A stretch of DNA of 64,000 bases, from NCBI RefSeq assembly GCF_012641265.1, contig NZ_JABAHZ010000004.1:434001-498000 (forward strand). Direction: 5' to 3'. Numbering within the stretch: position 1 is the first letter of the stretch; each line of letters opens with the position of its first letter. Under the pieces are notes generated by a model, which saw nothing but the letters and a program-made list of their open reading frames with translations, did no database searches and had not been told where the DNA came from. The translations under genes were made by a program, and so were the position numbers. The DNA is from Chitinophaga eiseniae. GTDB taxonomy: Bacteria; Bacteroidota; Bacteroidia; Chitinophagales; Chitinophagaceae. This document shows positions 9,049-18,135 of this stretch, one piece after another.

Positions 9049-11544
9049 ATGGAAGCAGCCCCCTCTAAAAGGCTACCAGAGCCCTTTTTATTAGGCCTCG
9101 TATTGTTAACAGTATCCCTGCCGTTGTTTGTAACATCGTGCTACGTTGTAGAAGACAAAGCCGCGTTTGCCTTCTTAATCAATCACCTGATCGCCCTTTT
9201 TTATTTCCTGGCACTCTGGTGGAGTGGGGGGCTGAAAGCAGGCCCTAACCGCCGGAAAGTGACGGCAGCAGCATTTGTACTGTTGTTCATAGATGCTTAT
9301 ACTGTCAATAATGTTTTCTCCGTTTTTCAAACCTCCGCCCCCTGGTTTGTGGTGATATTGGTGCTGCTCTGCGCCAATACCCTGGCTTTTGGCTATTTCG
9401 ACCGATGGCCGGAATGGGTGAGGCTCCTGCAATGCGCGGTATTGGGATTTACCTTCCTGGCGCCTGTATACCTGGCAATCTATCTCTTGCCCTTGTATAT
9501 TATCAGCCTGATAGCACTCATCGCTATCGGTATTTCTGTGGTCACCTTTACGCCTATATTCCTTTGCTGGTTTAATATAAGGATGGTACAACGGGAAGTC
9601 TGGAAAGTAAAACGTTACCGGCTTACTTACCTGTATAGCGGCGCAATAGCCGTGCTCCTCACCGTTGCTTACGTCATCGTGTACGCCGTGCAGGTAAAAG
9701 CGATAGACGATAGTGAACGGCGTGCGATCAGCCAGGACAATGGCATACCCGTTTGGATAAAAACTGCGCAAACCCTGCCCCGCGGACCATTGGTGGAGAA
9801 AATACTGAAAACAGATCTGGTATATGTGAGCCCGGTATGGACGGACGCCAGCTTCTGGGATGTACCCGACAGAAGCTATGACCATGAGTTGGTACACGAT
9901 CCCCTCTTTGTAACCGCCAGCGCATTGTTTGGCCGTACTACCATCAGCCGGGACGACCGGCTCAATATCCTCAACGTGATCTATGATAAGCGCCATTATA
10001 CAGAGGAACGCCTCTGGAGCGGCAACGACCTGGTAACCACACAGGTGGCCACCGCAGCGGATATATGGCCGCAGTATCACCTGGCCTATACCGAACATAC
10101 ACTCACCGTAGCTAACCACGACAAAAGAACCTGGACCCGTGATGAAGAAGCGATTTATACTTTTCATTTACCACAAGGCGCGGTGGTAACCTCCCTTTCC
10201 CTCTGGATCAATGGCAGAGAAGAAAAAGGCGTGCTCACTACCCGGCAGAAAGCCACCCGGGCTTATACACAAATTGTAGGAGTGGAGCGGCACGATCCCT
10301 CCGTTGTACACTGGCAGGAAGGCGACCGGGTGGTGGTACGCGTATTTCCTGTGCCTGCAGCGGGAGAAAGAAAATTCAAGATCGGTATCACGTCCCCGCT
10401 TTCCGTGGAAAAAGGACAGTTATGCTACCAGCCCGCCTGGTTTGAAGGCCCGCCACATGAGGATGCCAGTTATGAGGCCACCCTGCGCATGGATCGCTGG
10501 CCTGCAGATATCACACTGCCGGCTGGGTTTCGCAACGGCAGCCAGCATACCATTACCCGGAAAGGAGACTATGATGCCAACTGGGAGCTGCGCTTGCCAA
10601 CTGTACCAATAGACAACGCGGCATTCAACTTTAACGGTCAACGCTATACGCTGTTGCCCTACACCCCCAGCCAGGAGGTATTCCTGCCGGCCGACTATTA
10701 CCTGGACCTTAACTGCAACTGGCGCTATGAAGATTACCGGAAAATATTGCTGCAGCTGAAAGGCAAGCCAGTATGGGTGTTTCACCCGGTCAACGGGAAA
10801 ACAGCTGTCACAGACGGTAACCAGCTGTCCCTCTTTAACCACCTGCAACAGGCGCGTTTCTCCCTGTTTCCTTTTCATCAACTACCGGAGGCGGCCAACG
10901 CTTTGGTAATTACCGCCACCGATAACATTTCTCCACAGCTGAAAGTGTTGGATAGCTCCTTCCGGGAGCCATTATTGCAATACCTGGCGCATCAACCGGT
11001 GAGGGTATACAACATAGGCACCACCATTTCCCCTTACCTGGCCACTTTGAGAGAATCACGGTCACTGATCTACGATCATGGCACCACAGAAGAATTGTTG
11101 CACCAGCTGAAGCAACAGCGCTTCCTGCGCCCGGAAGCTGATAGCGCCGACCAGGTGATTGCCCATGCCGGTATCCGGATAGTTAGCAGTGCAGATAATA
11201 TCGGCAATACCGGCCCTGATCACCTGGCCCGCCTCTTTGCCTACAACCAGGTGTTACAGCAAATGGGCCGGCATGTGGCAACCGATAGCACTGCGTTAAT
11301 TAATACCGCCACCAAAGCCTGTATCGTTACGCCATTGTCCAGCCTGGTGGTGCTGGAATCTGCCAACGACTATAAGCGATTTGACATAAAAGAGGACCTG
11401 AACTCCCTGCAAAATGCCTCCCTGAAGAGCCATGGCGCCTTGCCGGAACCTCATGAATGGGCATTGTTTATCATCGCCGTGCTGATCCTGGCTTATGTAA
11501 GATTTGAGAAAGTATTGTTTCGCAGAAAAAAACAGGTATGCTAA
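9049..11544 (+). CDS. XrtN-system VIT domain protein (exosortase N substrate)
   Basis: An 831-residue membrane protein. I chose the ATG at 9049; an upstream in-frame GTG at 8998 would add a poor hydrophobic leader. Residues 10-220 form about six to eight membrane segments. Around residues 335-480 lies a VIT (vault/inter-alpha-trypsin) domain, with DEEAIYTFHLPQGAVVTSLSLWINGR and ATRAYTQIVGVERHDPSVVHW. The C-terminus has a PEP-CTERM-like tripartite sorting signal: Pro799-Glu-Pro801 and HEW, a hydrophobic helix, then a basic RRKK tail. The stop overlaps the next gene's start by 7 bp, and that gene encodes an exosortase, so this is its probable dedicated target. The family is known as the partner of XrtN; its physiological role is not established. 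Confidence 0.85.
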   Translation: MEAAPSKRLPEPFLLGLVLLTVSLPLFVTSCYVVEDKAAFAFLINHLIALFYFLALWWSGGLKAGPNRRKVTAAAFVLLFIDAYTVNNVFSVFQTSAPWFVVILVLLCANTLAFGYFDRWPEWVRLLQCAVLGFTFLAPVYLAIYLLPLYIISLIALIAIGISVVTFTPIFLCWFNIRMVQREVWKVKRYRLTYLYSGAIAVLLTVAYVIVYAVQVKAIDDSERRAISQDNGIPVWIKTAQTLPRGPLVEKILKTDLVYVSPVWTDASFWDVPDRSYDHELVHDPLFVTASALFGRTTISRDDRLNILNVIYDKRHYTEERLWSGNDLVTTQVATAADIWPQYHLAYTEHTLTVANHDKRTWTRDEEAIYTFHLPQGAVVTSLSLWINGREEKGVLTTRQKATRAYTQIVGVERHDPSVVHWQEGDRVVVRVFPVPAAGERKFKIGITSPLSVEKGQLCYQPAWFEGPPHEDASYEATLRMDRWPADITLPAGFRNGSQHTITRKGDYDANWELRLPTVPIDNAAFNFNGQRYTLLPYTPSQEVFLPADYYLDLNCNWRYEDYRKILLQLKGKPVWVFHPVNGKTAVTDGNQLSLFNHLQQARFSLFPFHQLPEAANALVITATDNISPQLKVLDSSFREPLLQYLAHQPVRVYNIGTTISPYLATLRESRSLIYDHGTTEELLHQLKQQRFLRPEADSADQVIAHAGIRIVSSADNIGNTGPDHLARLFAYNQVLQQMGRHVATDSTALINTATKACIVTPLSSLVVLESANDYKRFDIKEDLNSLQNASLKSHGALPEPHEWALFIIAVLILAYVRFEKVLFRRKKQVC

Positions 11545-12875
11545 CGTTATTGGATATACGTAATTTGAATAGAGGGGCAAAACTGTCGGCGGCTATGCTG
11601 CTGGCAGTTTATTTTATCCTGGCCATCCTGCAGTTGCAGGACTATTTCGAATGGCGCAGCCCTTTCTTTTTGCTATGTGTGTTGACGCTGCTACTGGTAT
11701 TCCAGGTAGATGCCTCCCGGAAAGGCAGCACCCGCTGGGGCTGGATAGCCCTGGTTTTCGGCCTGCTCTCCTGGCAATTACCGGTGTTTACATTACGATA
11801 TGCCACTTTAGTGACCGCTACCTTTTTTGTAGTAGAATATTTTTACGGACGTTTGTCGTTCCTGGTGGTATTAACAGCCATCCTGGCAAGTCCCGCTATC
11901 GATAATATCACCGGCGTATTTACATTTCCCATCCGGTTGGGATTGAGCGGCATGGCCGGTCGCCTGTTACATCTCGTAAACCCTGCTATCACCACCAGTG
12001 GTAACCTGATCCTGGTGGGAAATAGCGAATTTAGCGTAGACACCGCTTGCATGGGATTACAAATGCTGCTGACATCGTTGTTGTGTGGTGTGGCGTTGAT
12101 AGCGTTGTACCAACGGAGGCAACAGTGCGTTTTAACTTCGGCTTTACTGTTGCTGGTATTGGCTTTCATCGTAGTCTTAAATGTAATCGCCAACCTGCTT
12201 CGTATTATCTTGCTTGTGCAGTTTGCACTGCCCCCTGGTACCGCTGCCCATGAAATGGGAGGCATCATTACCCTGTTGATCTACGTGGTGTTACCGCTGC
12301 TATTCCTGCTGCCCCGGTTAATAAAACGGTTTGGTAAGACGCCTGTTCAGGGGCCGCCTGCGCCGGTATCTTACGGTTATGGCATGGGATTACAGTGGTT
12401 ACTGGCAGCAGGCATCATCGGTATTCATTGCTGGGCACCATCTAAGGCCGCCGCCCACGCTATACCGGTAAAGCACCTGCCTGGCTATACCTATACTGTA
12501 TTGCCTGATAACGTAGTGAAAGCAACCAGTGCGAAAGTACTGCTATACGTAAAGCCGGTAAAGGGCTTTTATTTCACAGATCATCAGCCCATGATCTGCT
12601 GGAAGGGGAGTGGTTTCGAGTTTCATAAAGTGAAGGAAGCCACCATCACGGGGACAAAGGTCTTTACCGCGGAATTAAAGAAAGATAGTAGCACGCTTTA
12701 TACCGCCTGGTGGTATGAAAGCGGCGTCGGTGCCACCAACAGCCAGCTGGAATGGCGCTGGGATGCGGGTATTAACGGCAATAGCTATGCATTGGTGAAT
12801 GTTACGGTAGAAAAACAATTCCTGCTGCTACCTACCGTAACAAACCTGCTCAACGCACATCTTATCCCGGAATAA
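11538..12875 (+). CDS. xrtN: Exosortase N (XrtN), with an EpsI-like C-terminal region
   Basis: A 445-residue multi-pass membrane cysteine transpeptidase-like enzyme that should cleave the sorting signal of the upstream VIT protein. The exosortase catalytic triad is visible: Cys171 in VDTACMGLQML, Arg222 in NVIANLLRI and His238 in AAHEMGG. About eight membrane segments cover residues 15-265. After another helix near 285-300 there is an extracytoplasmic region (about 305-435) containing His349-x4-Cys354 in DHQPMICWKGSGFEF, which resembles the His-Pro-Glu-x-Cys pattern of EpsI/DUF3485 proteins that accompany other exosortases. It is translationally coupled to the VIT gene by a 7-bp overlap and overlaps the convergent gene downstream by 14 bp. 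Confidence 0.87.
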   Translation: MLTLLDIRNLNRGAKLSAAMLLAVYFILAILQLQDYFEWRSPFFLLCVLTLLLVFQVDASRKGSTRWGWIALVFGLLSWQLPVFTLRYATLVTATFFVVEYFYGRLSFLVVLTAILASPAIDNITGVFTFPIRLGLSGMAGRLLHLVNPAITTSGNLILVGNSEFSVDTACMGLQMLLTSLLCGVALIALYQRRQQCVLTSALLLLVLAFIVVLNVIANLLRIILLVQFALPPGTAAHEMGGIITLLIYVVLPLLFLLPRLIKRFGKTPVQGPPAPVSYGYGMGLQWLLAAGIIGIHCWAPSKAAAHAIPVKHLPGYTYTVLPDNVVKATSAKVLLYVKPVKGFYFTDHQPMICWKGSGFEFHKVKEATITGTKVFTAELKKDSSTLYTAWWYESGVGATNSQLEWRWDAGINGNSYALVNVTVEKQFLLLPTVTNLLNAHLIPE

Positions 12876-13278
12876 CTTCCGTGTCCTCTTTGTGGCGGGG
12901 TTGATAATAGAGATAGAAATAAGCCAGTAGCAGCAATCCTGTCAGGAAAGGAATCAGGGCCAGGTGTTTGTAGGTAATATCTCCAACGATAACCCGGGTA
13001 TCGAAATGTAAGAACTCGCTGATCATCCAGTAGGAGTTGGCGGCAATCCACACGCTGATGGCTACGTTGTGGCATAATTCTGCCATAAACTGGCGGGTAC
13101 GCCAGGCAATAATAATAGAAATGATCAGGGTGGGGAAGATCATGGCAATGCCCAATGGTTTCCAGATCATACACCAGCTGATATCTTTCAATAACCAGAA
13201 AACGATATGCAGGTTTTCCATTTTACGGTAACTTAAAGGAATACTGTATACCGGCGATGTGGTTGACGACTTACTCAT
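12862..13278 (-). CDS. Small multi-pass membrane protein, unknown function
   Basis: A 138-residue protein with three to four predicted membrane helices (about 20-40, 42-60, 68-88 and 106-126). It is rich in Trp, Tyr and His and ends in a charged, proline-containing tail. I do not recognise the family. The ATG at 13278 gives an unusually polar 20-residue N-terminus; the internal ATG at 13221 (MENLH) is an alternative start. It runs convergently into the exosortase gene with a 14-bp overlap of the two 3' ends. A TATCTTTA box on the minus strand at 13307-13314 could be its -7 element. No functional statement can be made. Confidence 0.7.
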   Translation of the reverse strand: MSKSSTTSPVYSIPLSYRKMENLHIVFWLLKDISWCMIWKPLGIAMIFPTLIISIIIAWRTRQFMAELCHNVAISVWIAANSYWMISEFLHFDTRVIVGDITYKHLALIPFLTGLLLLAYFYLYYQPRHKEDTEVIPG

Positions 13279-13448
13279 GTTGCTTTGACTGTTAATTTAC
13301 AGGGGATAAAGATATTCTTTATCTTCGTTTTTACACCAGCCCATCGCATAGAAGGAACGAATTTTACTGGTCCTGGCGGCAAACGTTTATAGCCGGTTGG
13401 CCGAGTAATATAAGATAATTAGTAACTTGAGTTTACAATTTATTAATT

Positions 13449-14231
13449 ATGAAAATCCAACAATCCTTGAAATGGCTGGTACCAGCCATTGTCATGTTTT
13501 TTTCCTCAAAAGTGAATGCACAACAGTTTGATCTCGGTGTTCGCGGAGGTATCAGTATCCCCAATCTTACCGGTGGCGGCAGCAGCCTGCAAAATCCCCT
13601 GAATACCGGCTATAGTTCCCGTCAGGGCCCTGATTTTGGTATCCTGGGCGAATACCACCTCAGCAAACTGTTTTCTATTGAAGCCATGATCAGCTACTCT
13701 TCCCAGGGAGGTAAAAAGAATGGCTTCCAGGCTTATCCATTCCCCGAAGAAGCGAAACCTGTTGTTCCTCCTGGTCAACCTATTCCTCCTTACCTTTATG
13801 CCGATTTTAAAAGCCAGGCAAAGCTGAATTACCTGATGGTACCCATCTGGGCTAAGTTTGGTTGGAACCTGGGGCATTCCCCCCTGCGCTTATACGTAGA
13901 TGCGGGACCGTTTTTCGGATTCCTGGTAGGAGCGAAGCAAGTTACCAGCGGCAGCAGCAACGTGTATTTTGATGAAGGCAAAACGATGCAGGTACCTATC
14001 GGAACAGCTGACTTCAACCGGACAACAGACATTAAAGACCAGTTGAATACATTCAACTTCGGCGTAAGTGGGAACCTTGGGCTGGCCTATCTTTTCGGCC
14101 GCAGTCAGGTATTTGTGGAAGGTGGGGGCAACTACGGCTTCCTGAATATCCAGAAAGGCTCCAACAATGGTAAGAACAAAACCGGCGCCGCTACGGCTTC
14201 TATCGGGTACGCTTACCGCATTTGTAAATAA
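13449..14231 (+). CDS. Outer-membrane beta-barrel protein (PorT/OmpW-like fold)
   Basis: A 260-residue secreted protein with a signal peptide ending at VNAQ. It has the alternating pattern of a small outer-membrane barrel: DLGVRGGISIPNL, FGILGEYHLSKLFSIEAMISYSSQG, LNYLMVPIWAKFGW, LRLYVDAGPFFGFLVGAK, FGVSGNLGLAYLFG and a final strand ending TASIGYAYRICK. This corresponds to the outer-membrane beta-barrel families (OMP_b-brl) common in Bacteroidota, whose individual functions are mostly unknown. It is a single-gene unit closed by a strong hairpin. A proline-rich loop (PVVPPGQPIPPY) near residues 98-110 is a distinctive feature. Confidence 0.8.
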   Translation: MKIQQSLKWLVPAIVMFFSSKVNAQQFDLGVRGGISIPNLTGGGSSLQNPLNTGYSSRQGPDFGILGEYHLSKLFSIEAMISYSSQGGKKNGFQAYPFPEEAKPVVPPGQPIPPYLYADFKSQAKLNYLMVPIWAKFGWNLGHSPLRLYVDAGPFFGFLVGAKQVTSGSSNVYFDEGKTMQVPIGTADFNRTTDIKDQLNTFNFGVSGNLGLAYLFGRSQVFVEGGGNYGFLNIQKGSNNGKNKTGAATASIGYAYRICK

Positions 14232-14239
14232 CATTTTTG

Positions 14240-14283
14240 AAGCGGTTGGTATTTGTTTCCCGAGAAATAAATACCAACCGCTT
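14240..14283. terminator. Bidirectional terminator
   Basis: A perfect 15-bp stem (14240-14254 with 14269-14283) sits between convergent genes ending at 14231 and 14288. It is followed by TTTATTT on the plus strand and AAAAATG-flanked T residues on the minus strand, so it can serve both transcripts. Confidence 0.8.
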
Positions 14284-14287
14284 TTAT

Positions 14288-15004
14288 TTAAGGGTTAGTA
14301 GACCATAACCCCGCTGATTTCAGCAATACCCGCCGGTTCAGCTTCAGCTGTGCTACTACCAACTCCGCCAGGTCTTCCGGTTGCAATACTTTCTCCGGGT
14401 TACCATCTGTTAACTGCAGGTCTTTTGCCATATCGGTAGCAATGGTGCTGGGCGTTAATGCGCTCACCCGGATATTATGCTTCCGCACTTCCAGCATCAG
14501 CGATTCTGTTAATCCCAGCAACCCGAATTTGGAGGCGCTATAAGCACTGGTGGCAGGAGCTCCTCGTTGCCCAGCTGTAGACGAAATGTTGATGATATCG
14601 CCGGTTTTCCTGGCAATCATTTCCGGTAACACCGCCCGGGTAACATAGTATACCCCCATCAGGTTTACCTGGATGATTTGTTCCCACTGCGTGGGTGTCA
14701 ACTCCAGGAAACCGCCAAAGGCAGCGATACCCGCATTATTGATCAATATATCGATGGCGCCCAGCTCTTTGGTTAAACTGGCTACTGCCACATCTACGGC
14801 AGACATATCGCTCACATCGGCAACAGCATAAGCTACTTTTACACCACTGGCCTGTACTTCTTTCGCTACTGCCTCCAGCGAACCCGCTGTACGTCCCATC
14901 AGGGCAATGTCTACGCCTTCCTTTGCCAGGGCTATGGCCAGCGCACGACCTATCCCTTTTCCTCCGCCCGTAATGAGGGCCTTTTTCCCTTTTAATGATT
15001 CCAT
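14288..15004 (-). CDS. Short-chain dehydrogenase/reductase (SDR), FabG-like
   Basis: A 238-residue classical SDR, an NAD(P)H-dependent cytoplasmic oxidoreductase. The nucleotide-binding motif GGGKGIG is at 13-19, NNAG at 89-92, and the catalytic Ser141/142, Tyr155 and Lys159 lie in INISSTAG and YSASK. The family includes 3-ketoacyl-ACP reductases, and automated pipelines often name such proteins so. The substrate cannot be inferred here, and no fatty-acid genes adjoin it. It is divergent from a LacX-type epimerase gene, and the 94-bp gap carries a perfect minus-strand -7 box. Confidence 0.9.
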   Translation of the reverse strand: MESLKGKKALITGGGKGIGRALAIALAKEGVDIALMGRTAGSLEAVAKEVQASGVKVAYAVADVSDMSAVDVAVASLTKELGAIDILINNAGIAAFGGFLELTPTQWEQIIQVNLMGVYYVTRAVLPEMIARKTGDIINISSTAGQRGAPATSAYSASKFGLLGLTESLMLEVRKHNIRVSALTPSTIATDMAKDLQLTDGNPEKVLQPEDLAELVVAQLKLNRRVLLKSAGLWSTNP

Positions 15005-15039
15005 ATGATATATTCTTTTTTTGCAGTAAAAATACCTGG

Positions 15040-15047
15040 CAAAGGTA
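15040..15047 (-). promoter_or_regulatory. -7 element TACCTTTG for the SDR gene
   Basis: On the minus strand TACCTTTG matches TAnnTTTG exactly and lies 36 bp upstream of the SDR start codon. No clear -33 TTTG is present. A plus-strand TATCTTCG at 15062-15069 may serve the divergent epimerase gene. Confidence 0.5.
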
Positions 15048-15098
15048 TTCCATTTACAGGTTATCTTCGCAGCACATCCTTATTAACCGCATCAGATC

Positions 15099-15968
15099 AT
15101 GATACAGATTTCTAATGAAAAACTCACCGTACAGGTAAACCCGCAGGGAGCAGAACTGCAAAGCATTGTACGCAACGACAACGACCAGGAATATTTGTGG
15201 AGCGGCGACCCCGCTTTCTGGGGAAAGAAAAGCCCGGTACTGTTTCCCATTGTAGGCGGCCTGAAAAATAACACGTACCGGTACAATGGAAAATCTTACA
15301 CCCTCGGTCGCCACGGCTTTGCCCGGGAGCAACTGTTTACCGTTACGGAGCAGGAAGCGAACCATGTTAGTCTCCATCTCTCCGACAATGATACTACCAG
15401 GGAAGTATATCCCTTCCGGTTCGGCTTTACTATCCAATACCTCCTGCAGGACGACCAGCTACAGGTAACTTACCAGGTTACCAATAAAGACAGCAAAGAA
15501 CTCCTCTTTTCAGTAGGCGCTCATCCTGCCTTTAAACTGCCGCTGGCAGATGGTACTGCCTACGAAGACTATTACCTGCACTTCAATAAAGAAGAAACGA
15601 CCGGCATATGGCCCCTGTCGCCAGGGGGACAAATAGAAACTGCTCCTGTACCGTTTCTACAGCAAACAAAGGAATTGCCCCTGAAGAAATCCTTGTTCTA
15701 CCAAGATGCCCTGGTGTTTAAATCACTGGCCTCTACCGCCATCAGCATTGCCAGCAAACATACATCCCATGGACTCACCCTGGAATTTGAAGGATTCCCC
15801 TACATGGGCATCTGGGCCGCTAAAGACGCCAACTTTGTATGCATCGAACCCTGGTGCGGTATCGCAGATAGCGTAAATGCCAGCGGGGAATTGACAGAAA
15901 AAGAAGGCATCAACCGGTTGGCGCCGGGCGCTACGTTTGAAAGAACCTGGACAGCCGCATTTTTCTAA
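15099..15968 (+). CDS. Aldose 1-epimerase family protein (LacX-like)
   Basis: A 289-residue cytoplasmic protein of the galactose-mutarotase-like fold, LacX subgroup. It would interconvert alpha and beta anomers of an aldose or act on a related sugar. Family signatures are SPVLFPIVGGLKNNTYRYNGKSYTLGRHGFAR (residues 45-77), which contains the conserved GRHGF histidine, the GAHPAF motif (second histidine, near residue 145) and the late WCGIAD segment near 250. The length is normal for the subgroup. It is transcribed alone and followed by an imperfect hairpin. Given the sugar-degrading genes in this window a role in sugar uptake metabolism is plausible, but the sugar is not defined. Confidence 0.88.
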   Translation: MIQISNEKLTVQVNPQGAELQSIVRNDNDQEYLWSGDPAFWGKKSPVLFPIVGGLKNNTYRYNGKSYTLGRHGFAREQLFTVTEQEANHVSLHLSDNDTTREVYPFRFGFTIQYLLQDDQLQVTYQVTNKDSKELLFSVGAHPAFKLPLADGTAYEDYYLHFNKEETTGIWPLSPGGQIETAPVPFLQQTKELPLKKSLFYQDALVFKSLASTAISIASKHTSHGLTLEFEGFPYMGIWAAKDANFVCIEPWCGIADSVNASGELTEKEGINRLAPGATFERTWTAAFF

Positions 15969-15973
15969 GTACA

Positions 15974-16015
15974 AAAGCGTACTGGTATTGCAACGGAAAG
16001 CAATAGCAGTACACT
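15974..16015 (+). terminator. Imperfect hairpin after the epimerase gene
   Basis: Two complementary stretches (about 15974-15991 and 16000-16015) can pair with one or two mismatches, six bases after the stop. T-rich sequence follows at about 16022-16032. Probable terminator. Confidence 0.45.
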
Positions 16016-16049
16016 TTCCGCGTTTTGTGTTTACCCTTAATCTCTGTTG

Positions 16050-17483
16050 ATGAAATCCTTTCCACGGTTATCATTTGTGAACGCCATTCTGCTGATAGTG
16101 GCCTTTGCCGGGCTGGCAGCTCAACGATACCATCATGATGCCAGTCGTACCACCATTACGTTTAAGCTGGACAAGGGCAGCCGGTTGTTTATTTCCTACC
16201 CCCTGAATATAGTTCAGTTTAAAGAGATACACCTCCCTACCATTACTGCCGATTCATCGTTCACCATCACCGTGGAGACAGAAATACCTTTTATCGTCAA
16301 CAATTTAAACAAAACAAGAACGCCGTACCTCTTCTTCCCCGGATATGATTACACCGCGCACGTCCGGGAAAATGAGTCAGATATCCGCTTCCAGTGTGGT
16401 AGTGATGCACAGAAAACAGCGGAATCTAATGTGCTCCGGGAAATAGAAACGGCTACGTATCAATTTAACCTGAGCCTTAGTCCGGTAGCCATGAAGTATG
16501 TTTATCAGAGCCGGCAATATGGACGATCACTCGACTCATTTCTTCTGGCACTGAAAGGGCGCCGACTGGAAAAAATAGAAGAATACCGTAACACTAACAA
16601 AATATCTTCGGAAGGAGGACGCTTTTTAACCGCCTATGTGTTTTATGATTTTCTAGGAGCCAGGTTGATGCCCTTTTACTATCCCAATTTTGACTTACAG
16701 CAACTCCCTGACTGGTATGCGGATACCATACGCCAATATCAACACGTATTCAACGATGCTTCCCTGTTGCGTCTGTACTCCTTTCAGGGAGCATTGATTT
16801 ACGCCAACCGTTTCCTGGCGCTGAATGCGGCAAAAGGTACTTACGCGCTGGGGGATCAGTTTACCGCAGCAAAAAACTTCACCGCTTCGGTACCGGTTAA
16901 TGATTTCCTCCTGTACCAGGTGTTGAATAACCACAGGAACAAGGAAGACCGCGACTATGCCAGGTATGTTGACGCTTTCAAAACAGGTTGTTCCGATACG
17001 CTCTACCGGAGAATTATTCAGGATAATTTTGAGTACATGGTAAAAGAAAATACCCTGCCGGCTTCAGTATCACAAGCGTTTACCCTGGGTAAAAAGATGG
17101 TTAAACTGGATTCCCTGCTCACAAAACAAAAGAAATTAATTTACCTGGATTGCTGGGCTAGTTGGTGTGCCCCCTGTAGAAGTGAAATGCCCTCGTCGGC
17201 AAAGTTGCAGCAGCTATTTGCAGGAAAAGATATTTCTTTTGTCTTTCTGTCGTTGGATCAGGACCCTGGCCAGTGGCGGCGTGCGGTTGGCGACTATCCC
17301 TTTATGAATGCTGGCAACAGCTTTGTGCTGATGGGAAGTAATCAGTCCTCATTTGTAAAGCAACATCGGATTCACAGTATTCCACGCTATATACTCCTGC
17401 GCAATAATGGGCAGATCATCAGTGAAGACGCCCCAAGACCTGGAGACCCACAAGCGGCGGAACTCATCAATAAACATTTATAA
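16050..17483 (+). CDS. TlpA-like thioredoxin-fold protein, exported
   Basis: A 477-residue protein with an N-terminal signal or membrane segment (residues 8-25) and a C-terminal thioredoxin domain from about residue 340. The redox motif is Trp-Cys373-Ala-Pro-Cys376, and the cis-proline is in IHSIPRYI. The long N-terminal part begins with a beta domain of the DUF4369 kind (TITFKLDKGSRLFISYPLN) followed by a helical middle. Such proteins act as periplasmic disulfide reductants or thiol exchangers in Bacteroidota. The ATG at 16050 is preferred over an in-frame TTG at 16047. It is a single-gene unit, unlike the two thioredoxin proteins at 49944 and 51174, which belong to a SusC/D operon. Confidence 0.82.
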   Translation: MKSFPRLSFVNAILLIVAFAGLAAQRYHHDASRTTITFKLDKGSRLFISYPLNIVQFKEIHLPTITADSSFTITVETEIPFIVNNLNKTRTPYLFFPGYDYTAHVRENESDIRFQCGSDAQKTAESNVLREIETATYQFNLSLSPVAMKYVYQSRQYGRSLDSFLLALKGRRLEKIEEYRNTNKISSEGGRFLTAYVFYDFLGARLMPFYYPNFDLQQLPDWYADTIRQYQHVFNDASLLRLYSFQGALIYANRFLALNAAKGTYALGDQFTAAKNFTASVPVNDFLLYQVLNNHRNKEDRDYARYVDAFKTGCSDTLYRRIIQDNFEYMVKENTLPASVSQAFTLGKKMVKLDSLLTKQKKLIYLDCWASWCAPCRSEMPSSAKLQQLFAGKDISFVFLSLDQDPGQWRRAVGDYPFMNAGNSFVLMGSNQSSFVKQHRIHSIPRYILLRNNGQIISEDAPRPGDPQAAELINKHL

Positions 17484-17490
17484 GTATATA

Positions 17491-17530
17491 AAAAACAACG
17501 GAGTAACGTGATCGTTACTCCGTTGTTTTT
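17491..17530. terminator. Strong bidirectional terminator
   Basis: A perfect 18-bp stem (17491-17508 with 17513-17530) around a 4-nt loop, with A and T tracts at the base of the stem on both sides. It separates the convergent genes ending at 17483 and 17552. Confidence 0.92.
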
Positions 17531-17551
17531 TTATACAAGATTAGGTTACAT

Positions 17552-18067
17552 CTAGAAATTATATCCTGCCTTCAGCCCAAAGAAGCCCCTGGTACCATCT
17601 TTAAACCAGGCTTCGTATTTGGCTTCCACGTCCAGGCCCAGTAAACGGATACCAATACCAGGAGCCACCAGGCCGCCTACGCCGTTGTAGTTCTTGCCCA
17701 TATATTGTACTGTACCACCTTCCACTTTCACATACAGCAGCGAAATCAGCTGGTATCTCAGCCCCAGGCGGATAGGTATTACGTTATAGTTAGGGTACGT
17801 ATAGGTGGTGCCGTTACTGGTGTAATCCTTACCGGGGAAACGGAAGTAACTGACAGAACCTACCGCCGTTAAACCTGCTACCAGCTTCACATCAGCACCC
17901 AGGCCGATACCATAACCCGTATTGTGGGTATCATTGAATTTACCAACGGGAAAGCCGGCTTCCACAAAAGGTCCGATACTGAAACGTTTCAATTGTGCCT
18001 GCGTCGACTGTGTACTGATACACATCACCAGGAGCATGGTGGCAAATGCCAGGACGATTTTTTTCAT
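17552..18067 (-). CDS. Small outer-membrane beta-barrel protein
   Basis: A 171-residue exported protein; the signal peptide ends near TQAQ. Strand-like segments with alternating polarity run through the protein: FSIGPFVEAGFPVGKF, GYGIGLGADVKLVAGLTAVGSVSYFRFPG, IPIRLGLRYQL, LYVKVEGGTVQYMG, GGLVAPGIGIRLLGLDVEAKYEAW and a terminal GFFGLKAGYNF ending in Phe. This is a typical small barrel of the Bacteroidota OMP_b-brl type. Function unknown. It lies downstream of the RND pump but has its own start, 68 bp after the permease stop, and no pump component of this kind is required. Confidence 0.8.
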   Translation of the reverse strand: MKKIVLAFATMLLVMCISTQSTQAQLKRFSIGPFVEAGFPVGKFNDTHNTGYGIGLGADVKLVAGLTAVGSVSYFRFPGKDYTSNGTTYTYPNYNVIPIRLGLRYQLISLLYVKVEGGTVQYMGKNYNGVGGLVAPGIGIRLLGLDVEAKYEAWFKDGTRGFFGLKAGYNF

Positions 18068-18135
18068 AAGAACTAATTTTCAAAGGAAATGGTTGACTAA
18101 ACAATCAGCCATAAAAGTACGTAACTAATTGTTAA

